From positions 74,613,353 to 74,677,352 of the forward strand of contig OX328130.1 of the NCBI GenBank assembly GCA_946811695.1: DNA of 64,000 nucleotides, in the 5' to 3' direction. Shown here piece by piece: positions 44,457-55,850 of the stretch; position 1 is the stretch's first letter, and every line of letters starts with the position of its first letter. The position numbers were made by a program, and so were the translations under genes. Source of the DNA: Gonocerus acuteangulatus (lineage: Eukaryota > Arthropoda > Insecta > Hemiptera > Coreidae). The notes under the pieces were generated by a model that worked only from the letters and a program-made list of their open reading frames with translations, was not told the origin of the DNA and did no database searches.

Positions 44457-44817
44457 TTAATTATGTCAGTGGGGGCGAGGTTAGCTCAGTGGTAGAGCAC
44501 TCGATTAATAAACTGGAGGACCCAGGTTCAAAACCCGAGCGTGCACTAAAGATTTTTTCTTCTAGTGTCATCGTTCGGGAGTTGGATTTGGGGTCCCAGA
44601 TCGTCCCTAGGCTCACCCAGCCTTTAATTAATTAGTTAATTAATTAATGGGTACCTGCAAAGGGAATCAGGCGGCCGGAGCATAGTACTGACCACACTAT
44701 CTCCCTAGTGTGCCGTATGGTCAAGAATGAGATACCTCTACAGTATCTTCTCCTCTGGGCCCTTAGTGGCTTGATACGGGACTGATTTTTTTTTTTTTTT
44801 TTTTAATTATGTCAATG
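44457..44817 (+). mobile_element. SINE family 2, copy d, with 15-bp TSD
   Basis: TTAATTATGTCAGTG at 44457-44471 and TTAATTATGTCAATG at 44803-44817 flank the body 44472-44802. It lacks about 30 bp present in the other copies around GGTACCT (the GCTAATGACTCTAGCAG segment). Confidence 0.92.
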
Positions 44818-44839
44818 AAGACATTGCAAATGGGTTGTC

Positions 44840-44840
<1 letters not shown>

Positions 44841-44897
<57 letters not shown>
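44841..44897. repeat. Poly(A) run, 57 bp
   Basis: Uninterrupted A. May be the tail of a lost retroposon, or an assembly-sensitive homopolymer. Confidence 0.9.
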
Positions 44898-44900
<3 letters not shown>

Positions 44901-45534
44901 ATCCAGAATATGATTAATTACCAATTTAAAAATGATCATTTTTTAAAAATTTCATCGGTTTGATTAATGGACAAATTCCTTACCAATCGAAAGTATGAAG
45001 CCTATAGAATATACAAACGTTAGGTTGTCTATTTTTTTCCCGTCACAACTCTTGGGTTGTCGGGTGTAAACAGGTACCTCGAAACGAGTAACTGGCATCG
45101 GTCTGATTAATGAATTAAAGTTATGTTAAAATAACGATCATTTTATTACGAACACGGTGGTATAGGGTTGTCTGCGAAAAATCAGTCCTGAATTCCGGTT
45201 GTCGAGCTTTAAAGAGTGAAATATTGCTCCGAGTGAATACGTGCGACAGAGAACCCAGCGAGGTAATAGTCATACATACACAGGGTGTCCCGTATTGAGG
45301 TGTCATAACTTTAGGGGTTTATTCTGCATCCCATTTGTAGTTCAATGACTCCAAAATAAGCGTTCTATCTAAAAATGTAGCAGAGCTACTCAAACTTTTG
45401 TGCATTTTAAAAACTACTGTTTAAAAAAAAAAAGAAAAAAAAAACTGTATTTTCGGTGATTTCTGATCAATGTATCGTAAATAACGACCATATTTTTAGA
45501 ACCTACATTAAATTTCCAATAGTAGTAATTAAAA
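44898..45534. other. No gene recognised
   Basis: AT-rich. CAGGGTGTCCCGTATTGAGG at 45280 resembles the terminus of an unassigned mobile element. Confidence 0.45.
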
Positions 45535-45995
45535 TACAAAAGTTGACAAAATTGCTAAAAATGCAACAAGACAACATTACCAGGACATATACAATACTAC
45601 ATACCAAGACATGCAAGCAGAAGCCAAAAAGACCATCAGCGAAAAGCGGCAAAAATCTTGGCACGCGATTACGGACAACAAACTAAGAGAAATTAAACAA
45701 ACAGTCGAAGAATGGCCTTCAAGCATAAGGCAAACTAGATGAGAAGTTGTCTTATGCCGCTTAAGAATATGTCATTCCCGGCTGACACACTTACACCTCA
45801 TGACGAGACAGGACCTGTCCGACATGCGAAGTATGTAACAATCCACTGACAATAAAACACATATTGACAGAATGTTTACTGAGACAGAACTATGACTTAC
45901 CGGACAACATGACTGACCTACTCTCTGATGGGAGCCAATATATAGACAAGATTTACAATTACTTGAAATACAGAAACTTATTTGACCGAATATGA
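45535..45995 (+). pseudogene. I/Jockey-clade retrotransposon, RNase H and C-terminal remnant
   Basis: The frame reads KVDKIAKNATRQHYQDIYNT, then EKRQKSWHAITDNKLREIKQ and CRLRICHSRLTH. After one frameshift near 45805 it continues TCPTCEVCNNPLTIKHILTE to TGA at 45995. N-E-K-V-D-x-x-A is the end of RNase H; L-R-I-G-H-T-R-L-T-H and C-P-x-C-x...T-x-K-H-I-L-x-E-C are the typical C-terminal zinc-like region. One in-frame stop at about 45740. Upstream RT is gone. Confidence 0.82.
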
Positions 45996-46914
45996 CGACA
46001 ATATAATACAGATTAATTCTTCATTGTAACTATCTGAAATTGAGTAACATACACTATTAAGATTTATACAATCATATACTACTCCAACTCACTGACTACA
46101 TGTAAAACTAAATATTAACATAAACATTACAGAAACACTTTTCAACTTCTTAATTCATTACGACTGCTTTTATTTTATTTATTTTTTTATTATTTCCTTT
46201 AAAGAACATTTTAATTGTGTTGTCGCCTTTCAGAGTTAAACAATAAATATATAAATACATTTCCAATAAGAAACGCCCGTTATTGAAATATTACCATGTA
46301 AATTAAGAGCTATATTAAAAGCCATATAGATGAGAATGTTTGATGTTAGTGTCTTAATATCAAACATTCTAGTGTCTGTTATTTTTTTTGTCGAAAATTG
46401 AAGCATTTATCTTAGGCCGTTTATTTAATTTACTTCAATTGATACATCGCTCGAATAAAATACGGGAAGATTTTTTGAGGATTGTATTTTGGGATTTTAA
46501 GGTCATTGTTCAGGAGGCACTTACCAAATAAATTATTCAAATTTAAATCCTGTAAAAGCCAACTGTTCTGACGGATAACCCTTTGAAAGAAGATAACAGC
46601 TGACTTTGAATAGAAATTATATTAAACCCCTTTATCCTACAAGACATCCAATAGGAAGAAAGGAATTATGAGATTATATATAAAACTTTAAACGACGATA
46701 TGAAAAACTTGAGCAAAGTTTTGGCTTGATATTTTAATACTAGGATAATCTGTGAAGATTTCTCCAGCGGCTGTCCAGCCATCTGTGAACAGCGATATTC
46801 AACTGGAATTAAATCTTATCTTATCTATACAAACTTTATTCTTATATCTAGAACAAAAATAATAAAGAATTTTCATTTTCATCAGACACTTTCATTATTT
46901 CTCATCTCAATGAG
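45996..46914. other. No gene recognised; 3' tail of the remnant then AT-rich
   Basis: A hairpin at 46339-46369 (GAATGTTTGAT/ATCAAACATTC). Otherwise nothing. Confidence 0.45.
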
Positions 46915-47310
46915 CTAACTTCCCACCAGATTCAATAAATTTATTTTTCAATAATCATTCAACTAAGTTTTTATTGAATAAAAATTTATTCGTTTATTAA
47001 GTTATTCCTCCACTGATCTTTTTTATTCTATGAATAACAGGGTTGGCTCATTATTCAATAAATTTTTTTTTTTATTGAATAAAAATTTATTCGTTTATTA
47101 AGTTATTCCTCCACTGATCTTTTTTATTCTATGAATAACAGGGTTGGTGGGGTCTCTCGTGGTCTAATGGTTAGCGCCTTGGATTCATAAGCGGGAGATG
47201 GTGGGTTCGATCCCCACCTCCGGCAGGAATTTTCTCATCTCAGGGCTCGTTGGGAAAATTCCTCGCTGTACCCTGGATGTCGGCGCTAATGACCTAGAAG
47301 TAGATGCGCC

Positions 47311-47374
<64 letters not shown>

Positions 47375-47900
47375 AGGGTTGGTTCATTATTCAATAAATT
47401 TTTATTGAATAAGAATTTATTCATTGATTCAGTTATTCCTCCACTGATCTTTTTTATTCTATCAATAACAGGGTTGCTCATTATTAAATACTTTTTATTG
47501 AATAAGAATTTATTCATTGATTCACTTATTCCTCCACTGATCTTTTTTATTCTATAAATAACAGGGTTGGCTCATTATTCAATAAATTTTTATTGAATAA
47601 AAATTTATTCGTTTATTAAGTTATTCCTCCACTGATCTTTTTATTCTATGAATAACAGGGTTGGCTCATTATTAAATACTTTTTATTGAATAAGAATTTA
47701 TTCATTGATTCAGTTATTCCTCCACTGATCTTTTTTATTCTATGAATAACAGGGTTGGCTCATTATTCAATAAATGTTTATTGAATATGAATTTATTCAT
47801 TGATTCAGTTATTCCTCCACTGATTTTTTAATTCTATGAATAACAGGACAGGCTCATTATTGAATAAATGTTTTTCTGAATAAGAATTCATTCATAGATT
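46915..47900. repeat. Array of about 96-bp units from hAT-like family G, carrying a SINE
   Basis: The unit begins CAGGGTTGGCTCATTATTCA, continues TTTTTATTGAATAAGAATTT and ends TCCTCCACTGATCTTTTTTA-like sequence. About eight units remain outside the SINE. CAGGGTTGG resembles a hAT terminus, so the array seems to multiply the end of a MITE. Confidence 0.85.
47137..47383 (+). mobile_element. SINE family 1, copy c, with 12-bp TSD and poly(A)
   Basis: AACAGGGTTGGT flanks it at 47137-47148 and 47372-47383. The body 47149-47371 ends GTAGATGCGCCGT then an uninterrupted A-run of about 57. The long A-tail and perfect TSD mark it as the youngest SINE here. Its target is a unit of the 96-bp array. Confidence 0.95.
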
Positions 47901-48166
47901 TAGTTATTCATTCCTCCTGACTAATCCATTAATGTTCATTCTTCATTCATAATGACAAAGATACCATCTCAAAAGTTCACTTTTGGCTTATTTCCGGTCT
48001 CTCATAATTACATTTGCGCCTCATTATATTCATCCCTGGGTCACTTTCTTGTGGATCTGTGCAGTTTCCGGATTACTTTCGGTCTCTCATAATTACATTA
48101 GGGTCACTATATTCATCCTCTTTAGGGTCATTTCTGGTTAAATCTAGATCACTTCCGGACTCTGCA

Positions 48167-48197
<31 letters not shown>

Positions 48198-48384
48198 AAG
48201 GCGTGTCAACCTTAGGGTCATTAACGCCATCGAGTGAATGTTTTATTATATTTTGTGGTGAAATATTTTCTTATTACTTTTGAATTTATTAAATGGTTAG
48301 ATCAGCTTTTGAATTTTATTTAATTATTTATTATTGATTCTGGTATATTTTGCTTACTGAGGTTACTTGCAATGTCATTTCATT
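47901..48384. other. SINE tail fragment at 48176-48235; no gene
   Basis: Reverse-strand GGCGTTAATGACCCTAAGGT, TGACACGCCTT followed by poly(A) looks like the 3' end of a SINE related to family 1. The rest is AT-rich; a phrase (TTCCGGTCTCTCATAATTACAT) occurs twice at 47992-48090. Confidence 0.5.
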
Positions 48385-48605
48385 GGCAAATATAGATACA
48401 AACATACTCAAAATGTACACATACATACACAAATACAGACACACATGGACCTACGCACATACACAAACCCAGATCCATTCAACCTTACTCACAAATATTA
48501 AACATATAGATACAAACATACTCAAATTGTACACATATACACATGGACCTATGCACATACACAAACCCAGTTCCATTCAGCCTTACTCACAAACATTAAA
48601 CACAC
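48385..48605. repeat. Two-copy tandem repeat, about 110 bp
   Basis: ACAAACATACTCAAAATGTA, CACATGGACCTACGCACATA and CACAAACCCAGATCCATTCA recur once with small changes. Rich in CA. Confidence 0.85.
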
Positions 48606-49400
48606 TCACCATTCGCTATCTGTTCAATTGAATGCTTTAGATTTTATTAATTAGTTCCGTTTTGTCTATAAAGTTTAATAGCTTTCTAACGTTATCAGCA
48701 TCATCTCCAAGATTTCATCCATGACGTCTGATAACATTAGCTCTTCTCTAATTGATTGATATATTCGGCATTCTGTAAGTAAGTGTTTTACTGTTACTTG
48801 AACGTTGCATGATTCACAGATTGGGGGCGGTTCTTTAGAAAAAAGGAATGAATGCGTTAATCTTGTATGCCCAATCCGCAATCGACTTAAGGCAACTTCA
48901 TGTTTTCTATTGATGCTGGGTGGGGTCTTCCAAGCTTTAACTGTCGATTTTATTTCTCTTAATTTATTGTTCTCTATTATCTGCCATGTAGGTTGCCAGT
49001 TTTGCCAGACCAATATCTTGAGGTAATTAATGATATCATTCTTTGGAACATTGTGATAGGGGATTCCTTCATTTACAGCTCTTTTCGCTAAGGTAAGGTC
49101 TTTATCAATCAACGAATCCGTAAAAATTACAAGATAATTATTGTTAGTATTTATATTTAAGGCTTTCGTTATGGCCAACAGTTCGGCAGTGAAAATGCTA
49201 CACATATTGCTGAGGGTGAACAGATTCTATGTGGCATTGGAGAGTGTAGCAGCACCAACTCCATCGATATCCTTAGAACCGTCAGTGAAAATATGACTAG
49301 CTTGTGGTAATTCATTTCGTATTTTAAGAAATTCTTGCTGATAAATCCGGTGAGTCCAGGTGTCATGAACCAACAACGTGATCACTACGAAATTGAACAT
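48606..49400 (-). pseudogene. I/Jockey-clade retrotransposon, RNase H domain and C-terminus
   Basis: From 49205 a 176-codon frame runs MCSIFTAELLAITKALN, LVIFTDSL, then LRIGHTRLTHSFLFSKEPPP and CNVQVTVKHLLTECRIY. Upstream, one frameshift away, lies IFTDGSKDIDGVGAAT. Catalytic residues visible: D of F-T-D-G-S, E of T-A-E-L-L, D of F-T-D-S. The final His/Asp site lacks its usual context. The C-terminal C-x-x-C...T-x-K-H-L-L-T-E-C follows. RT is absent; the fragment is probably a 5'-truncated insertion. Confidence 0.85.
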
Positions 49401-49560
49401 GTCAATTAATTTTTGCTCAACTCTGTTTTTATTCGATTACAATTTTCATTCAAATAAATCATATTTATTCAATTGTAAAAAAATATTATTCATTATTCAA
49501 AATCAAATAACAGATTTATTCTTTCTTCATTATTCTGAATGATTTTTTCCCAACGCTGTT
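49401..49560. mobile_element. hAT-like family G, right end
   Basis: TTCATTATTCTGAATGATTT then CCCAACGCTG matches the right end at 58770. With the array at 46915 it may bound one element interrupted by the I-clade fragment. Confidence 0.5.
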
Positions 49561-49984
49561 ACAAACACAAAATTTCTACAATTTAATTGATACCAATCTC
49601 TGATGATATCAAGAAGTTATTAGGCATCTATAAATCCAACCTATTAATATATCTACTATTTATAAGAATCCATTCATGCTAAACCATTCATAAGTTGGTT
49701 CGGAGTAATACGTAAAGGATCGATAGTAAAGCTGGCTCATCTCCTCCTTAGCTAGGTGAATAGCAAAACCTCCAGAGGGCTTAGGAATCAATCAGGGTTA
49801 CTATTCATGGCGGATAATAACCTCTGAGAATATTTCTAGGGGAAATTCAACACCGACAAATCTATCAGCAATTCCGTGGTTTATGTTGTATTCTGTGGGT
49901 AAGTATGTTACAATGGTTTGGCTACAAGGACATTATTGGTACATTACTCAAAGCACAGTCAAGCCAAATTAGCAAATACATTTC
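49561..49984. other. No gene recognised
   Basis: AT-rich; nothing supportable. Confidence 0.5.
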
Positions 49985-50512
49985 AAAACATAGAACCACA
50001 TGAGGACATTACAACGAGCTAACGAAACTGAAGTACAAAACATAGAACCACATGAGGACATTACAACGAGCTAACGACACTGAAGTACAAAACATAGAAC
50101 CACATGAGGACATTACAACGAGCTAACGACACTGAAGTACAAAACATAGAACCACATGAGGACATTACAAAGAGCTAACGACACTGAAGTACAAAACATA
50201 GAACCACATGAGGACATTACAACGAGCTAACGACACTGAAGTACAAAACATAGAACCACATGAGGACATTACAACGAGCTAACGACACTGAAGTACAAAA
50301 CATAGAACCACATGAGGACATTACAACGAGCTAACGACACTGAAGTACAAAACATAGAACCACATGAGGACATTACAACGAGCTAACGACACTGAAGTAC
50401 AAAACATAGAACCACATGAGGACATTACAACGAGCTAACGACACTGAAGTACAAAACATAGAACCACATGAGGACATTACAAAGAGCTAACGACACTGAA
50501 GTACAAAACACA
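49985..50512. repeat. Minisatellite, 52-bp unit, about 10 copies
   Basis: The unit starts AAAACATAGAACCACATGAG and contains GACATTACAACGAGCTAACG. Nearly identical copies; two have AAAGAGC for AACGAGC. Confidence 0.96.
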
Positions 50513-51075
50513 TAGCAATTTAGTGACAGACAGATAGAAACAACACTGCAAACAATAAACTGGTACAAATTAAGCAGTAGTTTGGAAATCAAATACCATT
50601 AGTTTGGCAAACTGAACATGTGGATATTTTTTAAAGCAATGACGTTGACAAACAAGAACATTTAGCAAATTCAATCTTAGTTCATGTGAAAAAAAAACAA
50701 AATTTCTGAGTGTTGTGCAAAGATATGCAAAGATAGAACAACCCATTTGCAGATAGTGTAACGTTTCAATGACGGTGAAACACTAACTAACGGAATGCAG
50801 AATACGAGAACAATTAAAATTACCTTTAACTTACAGGAACTACTGACAGAGGGTAGACCCTTCATCATAACTATATATTAGGATTTCTAAAACACCACAA
50901 CCCTTTGATTCCAAGAAAAATTTAGATTCTTTTTCGAAAGCCGATACCAATATTAGGTTAATAGTATAATAATAATTGCATTTTTTTTAAGCAATTAATT
51001 ATTCTTAAAAAAGGCAGTAATTAAAGACCACAGAAATTTTGTGCGAATTCTGTGTCAAAAATTAATTAAATAATG
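50513..51075. other. No gene recognised
   Basis: AT-rich; no supported feature. Confidence 0.5.
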
Positions 51076-51196
51076 TTAGTACTTTCCTCCGAAGGAAAGT
51101 AGCTATTGAGGTTGCACTCATGATGGAATTTTTGAAAAATTTCTTCGAATCTTTATCGATCCTATCTAGTAGACACCGAAAATGACCCCAGTTAAA

Positions 51197-51273
<77 letters not shown>

Positions 51274-51817
51274 TATATGTGTTCGCCACGAAACTTGGTA
51301 TGTAGTATTCCCCTATCAAACGATTGATCGATTTCGTTAACCAAAAAAATCGGTCCATCCGGAGAGGGGGGTTACTCCGGAGCCAAAGTAGTTATTTGTC
51401 AATACCAGTCGTAATTTTTGTTATTTTTCAACGAAACTCGGTATTTGTTGTGTTCAACTGAAGAGAAAAATGTCTTGTAAAAATAAACTAAATCGGTTGA
51501 CTAGAAGGGGGGGTTTACTCCGGACCCAAATTACTAATATACTCATACCGGTCGTAATTTCTGCTGTATAGTAACGAAACGCGGTATACGTCCTGGGTAT
51601 CTAATAAGGAAGAAGTGTTGTAAAAATAAACTAAATCGGGTATCGGAAGGGGGGAATTTACTTTGTACTATGTTTGAATTGAATTGAAACAGGTGTTATT
51701 TATGTTCTTATTTTATTTATCTATATAGGTTATTTTAAGCAAATTATTCAGGGCTGCACTCGACACTACCCAATTCTGAGGAAAGTGCTTAGCTATGCAG
51801 CTCCTGCGTGACGGACT
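51076..51817 (-). mobile_element. HINE-like element 4 (internally deleted)
   Basis: The left (3') end is the AGGAAAGT hairpin with CTAA; the right end is GTCCGTCACGCAGGAGCTGC. It contains a TA tract at 51200-51268 and three poly-C units but lacks most of the 5' interior, giving about 740 bp. Confidence 0.77.
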
Positions 51818-52799
51818 TTTAATGTTTTGTAAATATAGTAACTATTGTGTGAATAATGTATGGTCCTTAATTCTGCATAAAAATTTGCTAAATTTTGTTT
51901 TATGTTGTATTCAAACTTTTGTTGTATTTAGTTCTCTAAGTTACTGATAATTGTGGACATATAAATTGTTTTTGATTGTTATTTTAAAAAGAGCAAATAG
52001 CTCTTAAAATAAATTTAAAAAAAAATTACTTCCCGAATATAATAGAGTATCTAAAAAAAATGAGAGAAAATAGAAAATAATAAAAAGAAAGAAATGTAGG
52101 TGATAAAAATCCCAAGAATAGATATAATAAAATAAGAAATAAATGCTGGTGTTACTATATATATTACAGCTGGAGGGTGCTAATCCAGGAGCCTAAATCC
52201 TTTATGACACCAGCTCAATAGGAGCTAACAAACTACCTTGGAAAAACCTTGATATTTTATTTCTAGCTATCTATAATACCAGTTTTATCATCAGCATTAT
52301 ACTCTTCTCTTAATCATAAAAATATTAAACCCCATTATTAACAATAACATTTTATATTTAACAAAACCATGAGCTGCGCAAACAAAGCGAATTTCTTAGC
52401 AAGTCAACGAATACAATAAATACAAAATTTTGTCCTTCAAATATGGTATAACTAGCTGATTGTATAACCTGAAAGGTTCGATAAGCAGGAGCTGCATAAG
52501 TAAAAAAAAAAAAAGAGATGGATAGTGAATGACTCTTTCCTGAAGAATGTGCTGAAAATAACCCACATAAAACCAAAATCAACATAAAGATTATGCTGTT
52601 TTATATTTGACAAATAATTACAGATGACTCGATTATTATTTTTTTCATTTAATTTTGTTCGTGAGTAAACACCTAATTCTAATGCAGGCGTGTCGAAATC
52701 CGGCCCACCAGTGCCATCATCGTTTAAAAAGTTTGGATCATAGTTTTGACCCATGTTCTAATGGCCCGATGTTTTAAGAATTCATTAAGTGGACGCAAT
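51818..52799. other. No gene recognised; HINE fragment near 52480
   Basis: AT-rich. AAGCAGGAGCTGCATAAGTA at 52484 echoes the HINE 5' block. Confidence 0.45.
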
Positions 52800-52925
52800 A
52801 TATCCCTATGCCGGGGGGGGGGGGGGGGGGGGGTAATATTTTGGGGCCGATATACCCCCCCCCCAGATCGACCGATTTTGCAAGTTGACGGACTCGTCCA
52901 ATCGTTTGTGAGAAGATTCCCCAAA
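52800..52925. repeat. Poly-G/poly-C block resembling a HINE poly-C unit
   Basis: A 20-bp G run, then CCCCCCCCCC, followed by CCGATTTTGCAAGTTGACGG and CTCGTCCAATCGTTTG, similar in order to the HINE interior at 4280-4335. Confidence 0.55.
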
Positions 52926-52938
52926 GAGGTTATAAAGC

Positions 52939-53317
52939 AGGCCATTCACGTTCCGATTTGCAGTACGAGTTAGTAGGACTACTAGTTGGATATTCGACTC
53001 CACTCACGCTCCGACTTGCTATCCAACTTTAGTCCTAGTCTGTTTTCACGACAGTGTACGTAGCTCACGAGCCAAAAACTGTATCGAATGCAGACCGAAG
53101 ATGCCCGAACTGACTGAGCTAAGTTGGACGACTTTGATTCGACTCCCTCACTCACGCTCCAACTCCGTCACTAGTCGGATGTCGGACTTTCGAGTCGTCC
53201 TTCTAAATGTTCCGACTCGTCCAACTAGACTTCTAAAAATTCAACAAGCCCACTCACGCTCCGACTTCGGAAGTTGGACCACAAGTCGGACTGCAAATCG
53301 GAACGTGAATGGCCTGC
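52939..53317. mobile_element. TIR MITE, family D, complete copy
   Basis: The 28-bp ends are near-perfect inverses: GCAGGCCATTCACGTTCCGA then TTTGCAGT on the left, ACTGCAAATCGGAACGTGAA then TGGCCTGC on the right. The interior is shared with 5983-6349. No ORF with family signature; no clear TSD. Confidence 0.88.
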
Positions 53318-54505
53318 TTAACAATTGAAGGAAACATAACCTAATAAGTCCAGGACTGTTACATTACCTTTCCATGACGGTTATCCATTTTGGCGGCATG
53401 TCATCACGAAGGTGGACCAGAACCGTCCTTTTTTATCTACTAGAGTTCATATTGTCCATCTGAAGAGAACGTAGAGGAATAAAGATCAGAGCTAGAAATG
53501 TAATTCTTCTACAGACATAACTATTTAATCTGTTGAGCCCCCCGGCACGTCCCAGCCATTACCGGAGCTGCAATAGCTATATTATATGGGCTCTGAATTA
53601 TTTAAAAGCTCGGCCCAAGTCTCTTCTCTTCATTCAACAAGGCTCTCCCTCTCTCTCTTTTCTTTTTCTGCAAGGGAAACTTTTCAGTAACTAACTCGTT
53701 GCTCGAGGAAAACGCAGGCTGAATATATACAATACTTCTTTTTAGCCATTAAATTATCAAGAGGGAACAAAAAATGAACAGTAACAAGTAATAACCGCAA
53801 CGAACAAACGAAAACAGAATGACTAAAACGAAATAAAATAACACCAATGAAACCAAAAATATATAAATACATTATAATATAACTTGCATGAATGTATGTA
53901 AAAAAAGAAAAAAAGATTAATAAAAATCCTGCTAACTCCCTAGCTATTCGGGTGCCTGATAATTTTGATGAGTGAGTCCTATAAATTCCGATTTTCCATC
54001 GCCTATATCTCAGAAACGCTTTTATGTAGAATCTTTTAGAATAAAACTTGTGTAAAATTTCATAAATTTACCTTTAAAAATCGTCTCTAATACTTCGTGT
54101 ATTATACAGACAGTGTGCGTAGGCCGGAACTTCACCAAGCGCACTAGGTAGACATTTATTTAAATATATTCTTATTTTATTATATACATACAAATATATA
54201 TAATAAAACCGCTATTTCAACGTATACGTTTATATAAACGTTATGAAACGGTTGAGTATATTTTTTATTTTAAGCGTATCAAGCTTTAAGATTATTAACA
54301 CCATTGATTATAGGGTTAGGCATGTCATATTATAAATTTACCATTGCAGTTAACTGTTATTAAACTTTAATGTGATTTATTCTTATCATTAATTTTAATG
54401 TTTGAAAGTGTTATATTATTTTACATATATCTTATTTTATTACAGTTTTTTTTATTAAATCAAATAAATTTGTTATCTTAGTCGGGTTTTCACCCATATA
54501 TTCAC
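53318..54505. other. No gene recognised
   Basis: AT-rich. The block 54105-54140 (GCGTAGGCCGGAACTTC) matches 218-250. Near 54275 a TTTTAAGCGTATCAAG...TTAACACC phrase resembles a SINE tail. Confidence 0.45.
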
Positions 54506-54760
54506 TCAAATTAGAAGTGATGGTTGAGTATTGTGTTTACATATGGAGTAAATTCTGTCAGTACAATGTTGAGGAATGGCTTGGTCCCGGCGAAACCTAC
54601 AATATTTAAGTATTTCATAAGTTGTTATAGTTTCATTACAACCAGTACACATTGGTATTTGTTCAATAAGACAAAAATTGTTTAGAAGCGGTTGTCCGAT
54701 TCGAAGCCTAGTCAAAATCACTTCCCGGGAATGCAAGAATACTGTGAAACCACGCGCATA
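54506..54760 (-). pseudogene. I/Jockey-clade retrotransposon, C-terminal fragment
   Basis: Frame SREVILTRLRIGQPLLNNFC, then IPMCTGCNETITTYEILKYC. L-x-R-L-R-I-G...P-x-C-x-x-C-x-x-x-x-T...H/E-I-L-x-x-C is the same C-terminal module as at 45535 and 48606. The His of the module is changed (Y-E-I-L). Confidence 0.7.
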
Positions 54761-55261
54761 GATTCCACCAGAGTCCGAAGCTACGTACGAACCCCATCCG
54801 ATTAACCCTAGATTTTAGGCTTACGTTGCACGTACGTTCATCAGCGGGGGTTGTTTCCGAGCTAAATTAAACCACATCGACCCGCCGTCCGGCCTCACTC
54901 TTCATAATTATAACTCCTGGCATATTTAGGGATTTCTAACTAGTCGGTTCCCTGATGAAATAACACAGACCAGTGACTCGGGAAATTTAAAATTTCTATT
55001 TTCTACAGTGAAGAGATATTGATCGAACCCTGAAGTTTAATGGCTCCACACTTTAATAAAGAAGAAAGAAAAGGCAAGGGGAGGAATAGGGGTGAAAAAA
55101 AGTTGATTACTTCGGCTATAAAGAAGAAAAATATAAAATAAAATGAAGCAATCTAAATAGCCTTATTACAAGAAAACCTTCCTTCACATGCAAGCGGAGG
55201 AAATCTTTTTAGCATTTGAATCGTTCGTTCTTTAACAATAAGCAGTGTCAGCAGAAATAGA
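54761..55261. other. No gene recognised
   Basis: Nothing supportable. Confidence 0.45.
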
Positions 55262-55316
55262 TAACAAGAAGTCAAGGGGTGGTTAGAATTCGGCTAAGAA
55301 AGAAGGTTCTACTCTA

Positions 55317-55591
55317 CATGGGCGTATATAGAAAATAATTTCGGAGGAGCTGGGAAAATTTCGGGGGGGGGCTAAAACCATTCTTGGTGTATGGAATACT
55401 AACAATTTAGATCTTGGAAGAGTTTTAGCCAACTGAAACGATATTACACCCAAAATAGAATATTTGTTATAAACTAAATGATCTTATTTAATTTATTTTT
55501 AACGGTTTTATGACATTTTTACTGGTCACATCAAATTTCGGGGGTCTGCAGCCCCCTCAGCCCCCCTTATATACGCCCATGCTATTCTAGA
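55317..55591. mobile_element. TIR MITE, family E, complete copy
   Basis: Starts CATGGGCGTATATAG and ends CTTATATACGCCCATG, inverse ends; 275 bp. CTA lies outside both ends, a possible 3-bp TSD. Reference copy for those at 9100 and 22823. Confidence 0.85.
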
Positions 55592-55608
55592 ACAAAACCT
55601 ACAATTTG

Positions 55609-55642
55609 GAAGTTTCGGCATGGTCATTGGTAGCCGTCTTGA
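55609..55642 (-). ncRNA. Degenerate hammerhead core
   Basis: CTCAAGA (G5 replaced), stem II GGCTAC...GCC weakened, GAAACTTC on the minus strand. Confidence 0.45.
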
Positions 55643-55769
55643 GCAGTAAATGCCTACGAGAAAGACCGAAGATACCTGTTAGGTGACAATAAGGTAACAC
55701 ATTTGGTACCTTATTTATGTGTGCATCAGTGGTACCATTGGTCTCTCTCTAATCCCTTGTGATTTATTG

Positions 55770-55804
55770 CTGAAAAGGCTGCTAAAGGTCATGCCGAAAC
55801 GTAC
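55770..55804 (+). ncRNA. Degenerate hammerhead core
   Basis: CTGAAAA (G8 replaced), GGC...GCC, GAAACGTAC on the plus strand. Confidence 0.45.
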
Positions 55805-55850
55805 AAGTTATAGAGAAGAGACCGCTGACCTTTGATGATGCGAAGGTGAA

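Larger units (their letters stand above)
55262..55850. mobile_element. Decayed palindromic PLE tail pair, split by a MITE
   Basis: Left: AGAAGTCAAGGGGTGGTTAG, AATTCGGCTAAG (inverse PLE tail). Then a MITE, then an inverse hammerhead-like core at 55609-55642, and a forward core at 55770-55804. The cores carry changes at normally fixed positions (CTCAAGA; CTGAAAA), so they should be inactive. Same arrangement as the mini-PLEs at 8161 and 38742, but older. Confidence 0.6.
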
